Source of the DNA: Astrocystis sublimbata
Lineage: Eukaryota > Ascomycota > Sordariomycetes > Xylariales > Xylariaceae
Assembly: GCA_022453515.1 (NCBI GenBank)
Contig: JAJNNY010000004.1
Span: 186,001 to 250,000, forward strand
Reading direction: 5' to 3'
Length of the DNA stretch: 64,000 bases
Shown: in pieces, positions 11,307-24,387 of the stretch
Layout: each line of letters begins with the position of its first letter
How positions within the stretch are numbered: the stretch's first letter is position 1
Notes under the pieces: model-generated
The model's input: the letters and a program-made list of their open reading frames with translations, nothing else
Database searches by the model: none
Told to the model about the DNA's origin: nothing
Position numbers and translations under genes: made by a program

Positions 11307-13737
11307 AGCTAGAAGGTGCTGTTGATTGTGTGTTTACGGGAAACTATATGATTGATGTGTTTGGTGCGAAACGGGTCAAATCCGGGGTCGCAGAATCAAA
11401 GTGGTCCAGTCATCACCTAGGTGTATCTTACCCAATCACAGCCGATGACCGTCGGCACACTTACACCACCTGCATTGCATCGGTACAGTCGAGAGTTATG
11501 CGCTCACTTCCCCAAACAGCTAAAGTAGTGCTGGCCACGAGCACCATGGGAAGTGGGCAGTCCAAAGTGTTGGAGAAATGCGGCTCTGCTGTTATCGGCG
11601 GTTGTACCCCTCTACCAGCACACACACCCTCTCCAAAAAAAACTTCCCGGGGTGGGTAGAAGTTTCATGCAAGCTCAGATGATGGTAAGCCAATGAACTG
11701 TACAGCTCTCCTAACATCCTACCAATCCCCAGACAGCTACATGCTCGTCTTCTCTCAGCAGCCTTCTCCGGTTTGCCGGGGATCCTAAACTGCATCGATC
11801 AACATCTTGACGATGAGCAACTCGACGGCAGACCTCTTCCGGTTTATGCATCCTCGCTTAAACTGAGACATAGCCGGCTATGAAAGACTGGAGCTGATTC
11901 GAGTGCCGGGTCGTCACCATGCAAACTAAATCATGATGGACGAATGATCAGCATCGTGGCTATCAATCTGCGTATCAGATTGCGACTAGACAGAAGTTGT
12001 TGGAATATGTAACCTGCAGCGGAAGGATTCAATAGTTGCCGTCGAACAAGCCAGCCGAGCCAGCAACGTGGAGATCAAGACACTTAGTGTTCCTATTAGA
12101 GGGCAGTGGGCCATCATCTTGTGCCTGAAAACAACACGTCAACTTCCCCAGGGCGTGTGAGGGCGTGTGCTCTGGCTCACGTTCATTCCATCCCAACATA
12201 AGCGACTGTGAGCGGCAATGGAATACGACATATGACTCGCACGCCAAACAGTTTCGTCTGGAAGAACGTGTGAATGCCAACAAGCACGAAACAGTCGGGT
12301 GGTGCAGGGTGTGTAGAGTGTGCTGCACGATAAGCATCATCTTGTCGTCGAGGGGCCGCGGATCCAACCCAAGCACATTTTTGCTTTTGTCAACTTCTTC
12401 GGGGTTGTGCAGGTGGCCATGAGATATGCAGTGCTTGTTCATCCTAGCATGTTGGCTGACTTGCGTTGCGTTGCACTTGTTTAATCTAGCCGGAATGGTA
12501 CATCCTGTAGTCAGACGAGATTTGTCCCAAAACCAAAGCGGTTGAGGCTCTCTCTCTCTTTCCCTTAGCCGAATCTTTCATTCGTATTGATACTACCATG
12601 AACAGGCTCGCGAAAGGCCACTCAATCGTTCCGACACCGCACCGGGAAGCCTACGTAACGTTGTGGGCTTTTCGTAAGGCCTGGGGGATTAGAGCAATCC
12701 ATGGGTGAGCGGCAACCTTTCTCTCCACAACGCGCCAAGCCCTTTGATAGTGGATGCATAATGCGTGTCGTGCCTCTCAACGCATCGGTATCAACAACTC
12801 GGAAAGCGTGTTGGCCGTTCAACCCAGCTGGAAAAGGGTTGCGAATCCCGCATACAACTTCCAGCCTATCGACACACGCGCTTCGACGGGCTGGTTGTAT
12901 GCAGCTTAATGGACACCAATATGCATCTACAACTGGCGTGATCGATGACACGATCCCTGGTTGGAAGAGTAAAATCGGCAGTGTGTGTGCATCCCGGGCT
13001 GTACCCAGGGACTTTTGGTATCCGCTGGCGCCAGACCAGACTACCATGGGCTGCGAGATCCCTGTTCTGGAGAACCCGGGGGCGTTTGGTTGGTCTTTGG
13101 TAATCGTTGACCCCTCTCAACTCCTCGTCTATCGTCCTCTTGACCGTGGTCCGTCTCGGTTTCGCATTTGATATAAAAGACCGAAATTCGAACTGAAGAA
13201 GAACTGGAAGTTTATCAAACTCCAGCAGCTGCTTCCGAATTGTTTTGCTCAAAAAACAGTTTTCCCCCCCTCCGTGTCGAGCGTCTCAACCTTGCACCAG
13301 AGAGGGACAGTTCGGTCATAGACTGCAGCCAAGAGTTGTGTAACCACAGTTCACTTGCGCCGCATCTGCCGCTGAGTTGATTTGGGAGCTCTGTTGTTCG
13401 TTGCGTTGTCTTGCCGCTTCGCAGAGAGAGATCACAACCTGTCGAGCCTGTCGCGTCAATAGTCGCGGACCGCTTTGCCAGCGTCTCCTCTCCCAATCCG
13501 AGTTGGTTGCGCTAGACTCCAGTCTACCTGGCCAAGCTCACCACATTTTTGGCCCCCAACCTGTACGACTGGGTACCCCCCTTGAAACTCGCAATCGACA
13601 ATTCACTCACATCCAAAAGCTTGTCTTTTATCTCGGGTCAGCCGGTCGGTATCGACGAACAGCAACCTGGGACCATCACGTGAGCTACCGCTTGACATAC
13701 CTCAACGCCTCAACTGTATGGTCGCTGCATCGACACC
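11307..13737. other. Intergenic, no gene seen
   Basis: Open frames are short or overlap on opposite strands (12.0-12.4 and 12.6-13.5 kb) and have no family features. A CT-microsatellite lies near 12551. The last few hundred bases are pyrimidine-rich, like a promoter and leader for the next gene. Confidence 0.5.
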
Positions 13738-14376
13738 ATGGGTCATAACAATAAGACCCGCCAGCCGAGCTTCTCTTCGACGGAATCCTATCAGAGCAAC
13801 GGAACCTCCAACTTTTCCTATAGCTCCGCTGCATCTACGTCCACGTCAATGAGCGCGTCAGTAATGCATCCGACCGGGTTTGCTCGCAACCTGCCCTGCG
13901 AGTTTATGTCGATGGGCTGCGACGTGCGATTCGGTTTGGATGACGTGGATGGTTGGATCGAACACGTTATCTTTGATCACCTCAAAAACAAGCTACCTAA
14001 AAAGGTCGCCTGCTGGTTCTGCGATACTTGGACCTTCGATTACCATAACTCCGGTAAAGATCGTCGTTCAAACTTCGACAGTCGAATGTGGCATATTCGC
14101 GACCATATACTGGTTGATGGGTTCGGTGACCATGACATACGCCCTGACCATTTTTTCATGGAGCACCTTGAAAAGCACGAGATAGTATCCCAGCAAGCGT
14201 ATTACTACACTAGACGGTACTCAGAGATACCCCAAGGCGATTGGATCATTCCCCACGATGCTGTCCCCAGGGAATGGGAGCAACAAGAACGCGGGGAATG
14301 CGAGTACTATGATCCTCAAAAGGACAAGAGGAAAGATCGAAGGCACAAGCACAAGTCCGGGTCGAGTCGGAAGTGA
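13738..14376 (+). CDS. Fungal zinc-finger-like hypothetical protein
   Basis: Single-exon gene for 212 residues. A Ser/Thr-rich N-terminus (about 45 residues) leads into a compact region with LPCEFMSMGCDVRF, then DGWIEHVIFDHL, then CWFCDTWTF, and RMWHIRDHILVDGF. The spacing of Cys and His (C-x5-C ... H-x5-H, then C-x2-C ... H-x3-H) suggests two degenerate C2H2-like zinc sites. The C-terminus is charged and Lys/Arg-rich (KDKRKDRRHKHK), possibly nuclear. I recognise the layout from unnamed proteins common in Sordariomycetes, but no function is established. The ATG at 13738 is preceded by a pyrimidine-rich leader. Confidence 0.8.
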   Translation: MGHNNKTRQPSFSSTESYQSNGTSNFSYSSAASTSTSMSASVMHPTGFARNLPCEFMSMGCDVRFGLDDVDGWIEHVIFDHLKNKLPKKVACWFCDTWTFDYHNSGKDRRSNFDSRMWHIRDHILVDGFGDHDIRPDHFFMEHLEKHEIVSQQAYYYTRRYSEIPQGDWIIPHDAVPREWEQQERGECEYYDPQKDKRKDRRHKHKSGSSRK

Positions 14377-16954
14377 TGCCACGGACGGTGTAATTGACCC
14401 GTGGTGGTCACTGCCGCCAGGTCAGCACACGTTCGGTGCAAGTCATGATAATCTGCACTATGAAGAGGTCAGTTATCTGTACATTGGACAAACACAATAC
14501 GTTTCGTGGGTCATACCATTTCGAGGGCCCAGCATTGTCGAAGTCCGTCAATTGCTGCGTTGTTGTCGATTGCTCTCTGATCTTATTTCATTTTCCATTT
14601 CAATATCGAGCACAAGCAAGTCTGTCACAGCGGATTATGTTGAAGAAGATGTGGAGGAAGAGGTTGATAAGAAGGAAGAGGTTGTTGTTGAGGACAGTCG
14701 CACACGGCGTTTCAGTTGGGCAACAGGGATATATGTTGGATTCTTATCATGCCCAATGATGTCTGGTGGATCGACGAGGCAGACTCAGCCTCAACCTGCT
14801 GGGTCGCGGACGCATGCAGGAGGCTGGTTGCCTTGATCTTGGAGATGCCTTTGGAAAGTGCACTTTCCCATGCCGCCTTGGGCGCGCGGCACCTACATCC
14901 TTACATGCCCCACTCGCATACTTACATCGGGGTCGATGTAAGCAAGCTGTCGGTCAACCATGGGCTTCGTTGAATAAGTTTGCTTTGGAGTAGCCTATCG
15001 CCTTGCATTGCTTCTCCCTTGCAGTCGAATGATGAGACGGACCATTTCGGTTCCATTGCCATGGGAGGTCATTGGCTAACGGGCTTCGGCTGTTTCCGTG
15101 GATGAATTTTCAACAGTCCCAACTTTCTTATGGCAATTTCTTTTGGGGTGACTGGGTCGGTATTCTTCGATGGTCTGCGGTTTAACGAGTTTATGATCTT
15201 TTGCTTTTGTATGATTGACGACGACGACGATGATGGACGATACCACATATTGCTGAGAGATAGATAGCGGTAAACTACCCGTAAACTAAGTAGGTAGATA
15301 GGCCGGAACGGGATCTTCTCTTCTCACATTGAGTCAGAATAACAACATGGAAATCTCTCCTTTTTTCGAGAATTTTCTTTGCAAACTCTGCCCTGCCAGC
15401 GGTGTAGGTGTTTAATGTTGTGTGGGTGGCGAAGCCCGGGCTGTGTAAGTGGAAGTGAAAATAGGGCTTGGCACTGCCCCGGCAATGGACGACGGTTTCC
15501 GTTGTCTGCCAACGAAATAAGTAGATACCCGAAGAACAAATACAGAAGAAATGAAAAAGACTTTGTGAGGAGGATTTTCGAGAATCTACAGGAGATCTCG
15601 CACGAATTGCGATAGCTATGGTAGATAAAATGGGGGGCCAAGTTGGCAAGGCAAAGATTGGAATAATGTAACCGGGCTGGCACAGCCCCCCCTCCACTTT
15701 GTATACTCAACTGCCAATACACTCACTCCCTCAACTAAGGACGAGGCAGGCAACTGATAGACTAGTACAATAATACACGTCACAGGACTATACCGTCGTA
15801 GATGCATCATCCAATCACATAGAGAGAAAGCTTTCCTGCGTCTCAATTGCCTAGGTTTTGGTGTACAGGGTTGCCGATTCTTGACCAACATGGCCTATAC
15901 CTACCTACCTACCTTGCTTAGAGCCGTAGATCGAAGGGCGCGGTCTGACTTGTCTTTTGCTTATGTACATTACCCCATATCCTTCGCTCCACCTAGCTGA
16001 CATATTTTCTCACATATCATGGCAGTGACTACTTGTACGTACAGTGATTTTAATGGCAATCTGGACATGAAAGGGGCCACATACAGCTCGGTGTTCCTCG
16101 AGGATAACATCAGATACCTACTTACTACCTTGGGTAGGTATGGAGTTTGTCTGATTCCAGTGTAGACAATGTAGAGTTGGGGAACACGTTATCCAGTGTT
16201 ACGTCGAAATGCACGGTAAGGGATGGACTAATCTACTTGCATATATAGTTACATGCCACATATGTAGGACTTTTTGCACTTTCGCATAGTGTAGTGTGTA
16301 TAGTAGGTACACGTCCGTGGTTCGCGTTCTCAGCCTCAACTTACAATGGTTGCCTCGTTTCCCTCGGATTGGTCCGACGCCCCGCATTCATCCAATGGCC
16401 TATTTACTTTAGGTAGGGTATATACCTGAGGTGCATACTACCTACCGCTCATTCACCTTACATAGTACTATGAGGGGTGCGTGGATCTCTGCGCTTTGGA
16501 TAAGAGCGGCGCACCCCAATATTGGTATTCAAGGCTGTAGCCAAGAAGCTTCACGAATGATCTTAGTAAAAGAGCCAAGAGGTATAAGATTGAGTGTGGG
16601 AGCACTTTGCGGGCCATGAAGCTGTCGGACGATAATAATTTTGATTTCTTTTCCTGTTCCGGGTTACGTACTTCAAAAAGTCCCTCCCTGGCATCGAAAA
16701 TAGTAACGCAATATAGACTATATAAGTACCTACTTGCGATGTGTAATTATTTCCATATGGCATGCACTGCCTCCCATAACGATCATTTGAGCCGCTGCTT
16801 TGAAATACTCCAAAACTGTTATTTTAAAACATGTAGCCGCCACGCTTGAAGAACGTGATGCAATGTGCATGTAGGGCGGCAGCTATGTAGGACTTCCAAA
16901 TCTCACGACCACGCACGTCCATAAAGGACGCCAATCGGCCAGCCAGGTAAGCGG
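14377..16954. other. Intergenic, no gene seen
   Basis: No supported gene. Short GGTA/TACC repeats occur near 15290, 15900 and 16125. Overlapping short frames on the minus strand around 15275-15720 have no recognisable content. Confidence 0.5.
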
Positions 16955-19157
16955 TTAGTGGAAATCAGCTTCCACGCGTCCGTACCGGACGCCGTCGACT
17001 TTGAGCTCGAAGCCGAGCCCGGCGCTATCGACGATCATCTCGAGGGTGAAGTCGAGGTTGTCGAACTCGACGCCGCGCGTGGTCGTGAGACGGGTGAATA
17101 ACGACCGCGGAACCGCGCTGAGGTCTGTGGTGAGAGTGCACACGTGCACGAGGTCGCGGCTATAGGCAACGGGTGGCTCGTCGGCATCACACGCTATCAA
17201 GTCGTCCGTGACAACGAGAGACTGCCCCGGGCGGAAATTACGTGTGTAGTGAAACGCGATCGGAGAGAGAGGGGATATGGCCTCGCCCTGTGACGGTATT
17301 ATGGTCAGATTTTGCTCTTGGTATGATCTGTTGAGATGGAAGGGAAAGAATGGAGGTGGAGGCCTTTTTGCTTACCTTCGCAATGTGCCACTGCATGCGG
17401 TCGCTCACCATCCACCGCTCCCATAGCGGACTCCAGTATCTTTCACTAACACTATGTTTCTCCTCGTCGTATACAGTAGCATAGGACGTGCCGTAGTGCA
17501 TCCGCGCCTTCCTACTGATGACCATGTTTCCCTCGACCCCTCGTAGAACTGCGCCGCGCACGACAGCTGTCCAGGCATACAGCGGCTGCATGACCTCAAT
17601 GGACCCGTTCTCGCCTATCGCGCGGGCCATGGCGTGAGTCGGCCGCTCAGAATACGGCGGTGGCGCACCACTGGTGAAGTGGCCTTTTAAGCGCTTGTAG
17701 AGATATTCGCTTTGCCCAAATCCGCCAACGAGCACGATGCCGGAGACGATGCCGCCTTTGTTGCGCAGGCCGTCAACCTGGCCCTGTACGAGGTCGCATA
17801 CCTCCTTGACGACGGGCTCGAAGATGTCCTTGATCTCGGTGGCAGTCAAGATCAGGAACCCGGAGTCAAGGCGCGCCTCTTCATCATCTGGCAAGCCGGG
17901 GAATCTGTGGTGGAATTAGATATCAGAGCGTCCAACGGCGAATGGTGGTTTCGTAGATGGAACCTACGGGACATTCACCTCCTGGTGTTCTTCCTCATTG
18001 AAGTTGCGTTTCACAAATTCCTCAAAGTACTTGAGTCCCATCTGCCACGTCTTGGCCTTCTTCAGCTTCATCTCATCGAAACGAGCGTGTCCGAGCCGGG
18101 TGCGGACATGTTCTTCGAACCTGTAGTTTAGAAACGCGCTGCCGCAGAGCCCACCTGTTCCAACGGCCGACTCTTCTACTCTCAATGGTTTGAGGGATAT
18201 CACCTTATAAGCGATCAAGCTGTGCAACCGTCAGTCTATACGTGCATGTACAAGAACGTGGTACACAGGCAACCACTTACTCGACCGTTCCTCCACCTGC
18301 ATCGCACACGATGAAATTGTCCCCCACATTAAGATGATTGGGCTGGATTGCTTTGAGCGTATACACCGCGGCTGCCTCGGGCTCGCTGATCATCTGAATA
18401 CTTGACATCGAGCCCATGCCAGCCCGTTCGGCGGCCTGTAGAGTGGTGTTTTTGGCGGCATCCGACCACACGGCGGGGCACGTGAGGACGAAGTCAACCT
18501 TGGTCGAGGCCATGAAAGACTCGCCATACCTTCGAGTCAGGGTGTCCATCGTGTGCTTGTAGATCTCGGTGAGATAGTCACTCACCGCGTCAACAACCGT
18601 CTTGTTGAACGTCTTGAGTTGCGTGGCCGTCTCTTGGGGGCTGACATAGAATGGTAGTTTCTGAGTGCGATCGAGGAACAGCTTTATGCATCGCAGCCTC
18701 GACTCCTCGGGTTTGAATTGGAAGCCCCATTTCACAAGGGGCTTCGTATCGGGAGTAGCATCGGAGGGCGACACATATGTGATTTCTGTCGGCACCTTGT
18801 CAGACGTTATGCCGTTTCCTCCAGGCCACGTCTTGATGATTTCAACATCCTCAGGCGTCGATGTATATACAGCAGCAACCCTGGTCCGCGGTCAACATCT
18901 GCAACAAGCAGCTATGCCTCCCCCCACTATGAGCACAATGGAGGGCGCACATGAACTTACCCTGAGAAGGTGGTGCCGAAGTCCACGCCTACGATGAGCC
19001 GGTCGTTGGCAACCGTCAGCTCGCGAGAGGGTTCGCGCTGAGGGCCATTGATAGCCTCGGTCGAGGATGGCGGGGTGTAGCTGTTGGTGAAATAATTCCT
19101 GCTCGCCTGGTTCCTTTGGCTCGGCGATGACCGAATGGGCAAATTGAGATTCATCAT
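16955..19157 (-). CDS. Hsp70-like ATPase (HSPA12-type)
   Basis: Actin-like ATPase of the expanded fungal Hsp70-like family. Read on the minus strand, exons are 19157-18961, 18880-18281, 18219-17968, 17904-17376 and 17287-16955; all phases close, giving 636 residues. Nucleotide-binding motifs are intact: phosphate 1 VGVDFGTTFSGV (from residue 56), phosphate 2 CDAGGGTVDLIAY (258-270) and the adenosine motif LVGGFGQSEYL (around 408-418). There is no recognisable Hsp70 peptide-binding domain or C-terminal EEVD, so this is not a general chaperone; the C-terminal part is the divergent beta-rich segment seen in HSPA12-like proteins. Its partner is unknown. Introns are 61-88 nt with GTAAGT-like donors. 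The start is the first of two adjacent ATGs. Confidence 0.92.
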
Positions 19158-20717
19158 GCCGTGCTGTCACTTTCCTGGGCCGTCGTAGATTTTCCCGGCC
19201 TGCTCATCACCAAGTCCCCGTTGCTCTGAGCGTGCTGGTACCGCTCCGCACCTCGTCTCCAAAGAGCGCAAATAGCGAATCTAATTCCCAATGCGAATCT
19301 GATTACAATTTTAATTATGAACCCCAAACGCCTAGTTCCAGAATAGGTTGATTGGAGGTAAGAATAGAACCCGTATGGCCGGCAGCAGCTGATGGTGATG
19401 AGGAGAAGGCGTGAACGAACAAAATGGACAATCCTTGGTGATTAGTAGTGGTGTGGTTGGTGTGTTGGTGGAGCGAGCGCTATGGTTCATGCAGCCCTGC
19501 ACTGCCCATTGACTGAGCTGACAAGCTCCGAAGGTTGGTTCTATGCTGCACAATGGTAGCCGGAGGGGAGAGATCAAGTCGAATAGGTAGGTAGCTCAAT
19601 CAACAACATCTAGTTAGGTCATCATGTATGTGGATGGGAAGTGCTGCACCTCGAGGTATAGGTACATTTAAATAGCAACATGTCTCTCTCTCGCAAGCAC
19701 CCTGAATCTGGCCAATGTTAGTTGCCTAGCGTGACCAGCCGATTTAGTTATTCTGCTGCCTGCGATGCGACCTGCACGTCGGCACGCTACCCGCCAGGCA
19801 GTGCCATTCCACGCTACCGTTGGGAAGACGTGCTGAAAATAGGATGGATTCCCTGCGAACGTCATCTCACCATTGCAGAACATCCTACGCACAATTGAAC
19901 CCGTGGCAGATGCTCTCTTACTTACAGATTGATACCTGCACGTCATGGGCGGGGAGCCGTGGCATGTCCCGATTCTTATCAAATTGGTGCATAAGCAGGC
20001 ATGGTGATTGAACTTTCCATCAAGTGTTAAAAAATCATTGTTGGTGGTTTCATGAAGCACAGGCAGTGCCCGGCCGGTCAAATTGATATCATATATAATA
20101 GATATGTCCTGTTTTCCTCGCGTGGGGTATATGGTTCTTTTGTAAACTTCCCCAGATGGGGGTGTGCTGCTTTTTGATACATTGGCGCAAAGAGAGAAAT
20201 GCCGCAATTGTGTATAGATCTTCGCAGCCGACATTCCATGAAATATTCGCACGTCGAGCGACGTGGCAAGCTTGGAAAGCCCAGTCGGCCCGAAATAGAC
20301 AAATGAAATCACCGAATGCCTCGAATCCGAGCCCGTTACCTTCCGCAAAAGCAAATCTATAGGGGGTATTATCGAGTAGAAGTAGAAAGACAATAATGAT
20401 GATTGCAAAACTATGCTAGCCCAGGCAGGAATCGGGGTATTTGTTTTTCAAATCGCGAAAGAGCCGATTAAAGTGCAGGTCGATGAAATCGATGAAATCC
20501 GACATTAGGTAAGCTTCCTGAGATCAACTCGAGATCGATAGGTCCGATAGGTGAGGAGTGAGTTTCGCAATGTCCGCCAAATACGCCACAGTGCCCAAAA
20601 CAATGATGATGATGATGATAAAAAAACCCGAACACCACCCAATGACAAACGATATAGACATGCTGCTGCATGGCTATCGCGATTCAACATTTGCATAATT
20701 GAGATAAGCTCGGTTCC
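19158..20717. other. Intergenic, no supported gene
   Basis: The left part should be the promoter of the Hsp70-like gene and the right part the 3' end of the kinase transcript. A 741-nt open frame on the minus strand (20408-19668) lacks an early ATG and shows no domain. GAT-repeats lie near 20603-20620. Confidence 0.5.
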
Positions 20718-23131
20718 TTACAACCGGTTTCCAGCCGCCCAGATGCTCGCATGTGCGGAGGATCCCCATTCACTTCCTTCGTATGGTGGTGTAGGCCATT
20801 TTGGTTCGGCAGGTCTCAACGCTCGCTTTTTCAAGTCGAGTGGCTTGGGGGTTGTCGGCTCGTGAGTGTCTCCGAATAAGGCCATGTTGCCGCTCGCGGA
20901 AGGGGACGGGGTTGGATACGGATTGGGGAGGCCCAGATTGCTGGCAGATTGTCGGAGGTGGTTCTTCTGATCCTTTTCGAGGCGCTTCATTGCTCGATGA
21001 GTCGAATGCAAGACTTCGTCCAGAAGTTCGTCTTCTTCGTCAAGCGCATCTCCTTGAACCTTATGGGAGCCCTGGGCTCTCCGTGTCCTACTAGATACTG
21101 GACCAGTTGTGCGTGCGGCACCGATGAGATTATCCACCGATCGAGGTTGTTGGTGTGGGAGTGAATGGTGTCGCTTCAAGTTGCCGCTGGAAACGGCAGG
21201 ATGAATAGGAGTAGCGGATGTATGGGTATTGTCGGCAACGTTTGGCACATCTCGCGCGGGCTTATCTAACGAATCGAACGGGTCGGGCCTCGAAGTCTGA
21301 TTCTGTTCAACGATAAATGACGACCTGTTGCTTGCCCACGGCCCACACCCCGCCTGTGCTTCAACATCATCCAACGAGGGTGATACAGGAGTCTGATGCC
21401 TGCCAGAAAATCGTCTAGCACGTTTCCTGAGGTGAGAAAAGAAACTCTCTTTCTGAGCACTCGGCGGGGAAGCGAGTCCTGTGCCATTGAGAGCTCTCTC
21501 TGCTTGCTGACGATGCATTTCGGCGTAATTATTCGTGCTTGATGCCTGAGATAATTGACGACTGACTTTCTTACCCGTCTTCTCAGTTGCGACAGACCGT
21601 TGACTCGTATTGGCAGATGGTTGGATGTAACCCGATGCACGATTCGATGCTTGTGCGGTGACTGCGTCGGATAATGGAGAAATGGGCCGGATGGTGGGTA
21701 GAATGGGCATAGGAGCTACGTTCGATGGACCATTAGTCCACGTCGTGCGTTTGCCTACATTCGGGCGAGCTTTCGTGGCAGCAGTTTCTGAGGCGGTGAT
21801 GTGACCAGGCAACGGTCGCGGGCCCGCCACTGTCTTAGCAATTTCGGCCGGCGCCTCCGCAACCTCGGATCGGCCAATCAATGACTTCCTAAACCACGAG
21901 GGCTTTGATGTGGGCGCAGATGAGCTAGAATCTTTGGGCCGCGCGATATCAGAGTGCTTTCGTCCCAGGATTTTTGATGCCGAGGATCTTGGTCTCATAG
22001 GATCAACTGCATCGCTGAAGTACTCGTGCGCCAAGGCTTGGGTTGACGTCGGGCGGTTCTTCGGATCCCACATTAGACACCAAGTGACAAACTGACTCAA
22101 TGAGGCTGGCCATTGCGGCGATTGGAGAATCGTATCCATCGAATGCGGAGCCATTTTCGGGAATGAGAAGCCGAGTTTGCTAGCAAGCCGAGTTCCTTCC
22201 TTCCACTCGCCTCCGCCCACACGACCGCCTGCCTTGTTATACCAATTCCCGGGGCTGCCCATGATTTCGCAGACTCTCCAGACTTGGTCGACTTCGTTGC
22301 CGCCGGGGAAGAGCGGTTTCAATGTGGCTATCTCGACAGCCATAGCACCCACAGCCCAAATATCCACTGGCGCCGAGTATTCACCAGCACGCAGTAGGAC
22401 CTCTGGGGCACGGTACCATCGGGTGGATACGTATGTTGTATAGGGCAGCTTCGAATGTGTCTCACGCGCCAGGCCGAAATCGGCAATCTTGACAGTGTAG
22501 GTTGGTGGCGTCGAGGGTGGTGTCATCAGGGCTGAATACCGTCTGAACGAATTACTCGAGTCGTGATGGCCGGACGTGGTTACGAGGATGTTCTCGGGTT
22601 TGATATCCCGATGGAAAAAATGATGGGCGTGGATGTGTTCCAGACCCTGCATGATCTGGAACAGTATGCTTTTCACACTTGCGTTGTCCAGGCATTTGTG
22701 ATCGCGAGCTTTCATCAATTGGTACAGGTTACCTTCCATGTACTCCATGCATATGTGAAGTTTCTTCGTGTAGGGATCGAGGAATATGTCCAGGGCGGGA
22801 ACTAGGTGGCTGTGAGGCGGCAGGGTCCTTAAGAATACGACTTCTCGGAGTTCCAGGCAAGGCGTAAATGATTCGAATGTCTTCTTCATCGTTTTGATGG
22901 CGATCTAGTACAAGCTGGTCAGTGACGATCCTTTGGGCTACCCAGCTTGATACCTACCACTGTGCCGCGACGAGCGACATGGGCACCTGCTGTCCGTACC
23001 CTGGCAAGACAAACACTGCCGAAACTTCCATCGCCAATATCCTTCAATACTTCGAAGCGGTCTCCCAGAGCCAAGGGTGCAGACTGAGGTGTCGAGGACC
23101 GCCTATGGGCGAAATCGTGTGCGACAGTCAT
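20718..23131 (-). CDS. ime2: IME2-like serine/threonine kinase (CMGC, RCK family)
   Basis: Protein kinase related to yeast Ime2 and the MAK/RCK group, which in filamentous fungi acts in sexual development and nutrient responses. Two exons, 23131-22958 and 22904-20718, with a 53-nt intron (donor GTAGGT, acceptor CTAG) that joins RRGTV to IAIKTMKK, give 786 residues. Motifs seen: Gly loop GDGSFGSV (33-40), Lys62, HRDIKPEN (Asp158), DFG (200-202), the activation loop PYTTYVSTRWYRAPE with a T-x-Y pair (Thr214, Tyr216), and CLMWDPKNRPT near the end of the lobe. The insert SALMTPPSTPPTY before DFG is typical of fungal IME2 homologues. The C-terminal half (after about residue 360) is Ser/Pro-rich and disordered, as is usual for regulation by stability or phosphorylation. 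Confidence 0.93.
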
Positions 23132-23780
23132 TTTGAATTAGATGCAGCAGCGAGGTTCCCCAGACCGCATGCGCTTCAGATGCAACGATGGAATCTGCAA
23201 GTGTGTATTAATTGCAGCTTTTAGCTCCTCCTATGCTCTTCCAAGTTTCGATTGAAGTGCTCTATTCGAGAGCCATGGAATCTTGCTAGTTCATTCAGTC
23301 GGGCGTGCTGATAGAGAGTGCAGCAGTTGATTCGTTGCCCAGGGATGGACCTTGGTTCGGCGGCGCAGGGCGCGTGCAGAAACGGTACGGGCCGGTATGT
23401 GAGTGAGGCCAAACGCAAGGGAATATCAACAACAAGCAAGGCACGGCAAAGATGGAAAAGTCGAGAACAAAGATTGAATAAAGAAACAACAGGCCACGAC
23501 CAAGGAGCGGATAGACAGACTATGATGATGAATGGGCAGGGAGGTGATGGGACCACCGAGTTGGGAGCGGGTCCAAGGAGAGCTGGCAGATTGCCTCGAG
23601 TGCTGGAAATGAAGGCCTTGCCCACTAGCCTGCGAGATGCTGGTTGAAAAGGGAATGACAGATTTTAACCTAGCGGGACAGAAAGGAAATTGTGCCACGA
23701 GGGAGGAAAAGGAGTGGACGGCTGGCAATGCCTGTATGATAAGTACTGTACGGGGAGTACTCGTACTCGTAGGTAGGTAC

Positions 23781-23872
23781 TGCTTGGCTTCGCTTTGCTC
23801 TGCTCTGCTCTGCTATGCTCTAACTGCACGGTTTCGCTTCGCTTTGCTCTGCCTCGCACTGCTTTGCTTTGA
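23781..23872. repeat. TGCTC/TCGCTT-type low-complexity tract
   Basis: Imperfect tandem units of TGCTC, TCGCT and TTGCT run for about 90 bases in the region upstream of the IME2-like gene. Confidence 0.75.
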
Positions 23873-24387
23873 ACGATAATGGCGGGAAATGATTTATGTT
23901 CTTGTCGCTCATGCGCGGTGTGTGGATGTCTGGTGTCCGGTGTCTAGTGTCTACCAAGTAGGGTACCTAGCTAGTGCACAGTAGTAGGCATGCCGGGTTG
24001 TGCTAGCGGGCGGTAGGTGGGCAAGGGGAAGCCCTTGTCTGATGAAGGTAGTGTCGGGTTTCAAATAATAAGTACAAAAAGAAGGGAAAGGAGCAAAGCG
24101 CCAGGTGCAAGACGCAGAAGACGCAGCTCGACGACAGACAACCACTGGAGTGGACCTCGGGATCGACTCGAAGACTAGGTAAGTGGGCAACGAATCAATA
24201 CTGGAGGTCTTGCCGATGGCCCAGCTCCATGATTGATGATTGAGCGAGCGCGTGTGCAAAGTGGAAATTGTCGAATTCGGATTGGGGAAAGATGAGGTGA
24301 GACGACGAGACAGGCGAGAGGAACATCAAAGAGGGCGAACCGCACTTGGACGAGGGACAGCACCTTGCTGGCGGGGGGTAAACGTCC

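Noticed and set aside
11291..11659. Frame overlapping the end of the coiled-coil gene
   Set aside because: It has no ATG at its start, and the coiled-coil gene ends naturally at 11306.
12622..13252. Overlapping frames of 128-156 codons on both strands
   Set aside because: Mirror-image shadows in high-complexity DNA; no motif.
19668..20408. 741-nt minus-strand open frame after the kinase gene
   Set aside because: No ATG near its start, no domain, and composition unlike the neighbouring exons; probably chance.
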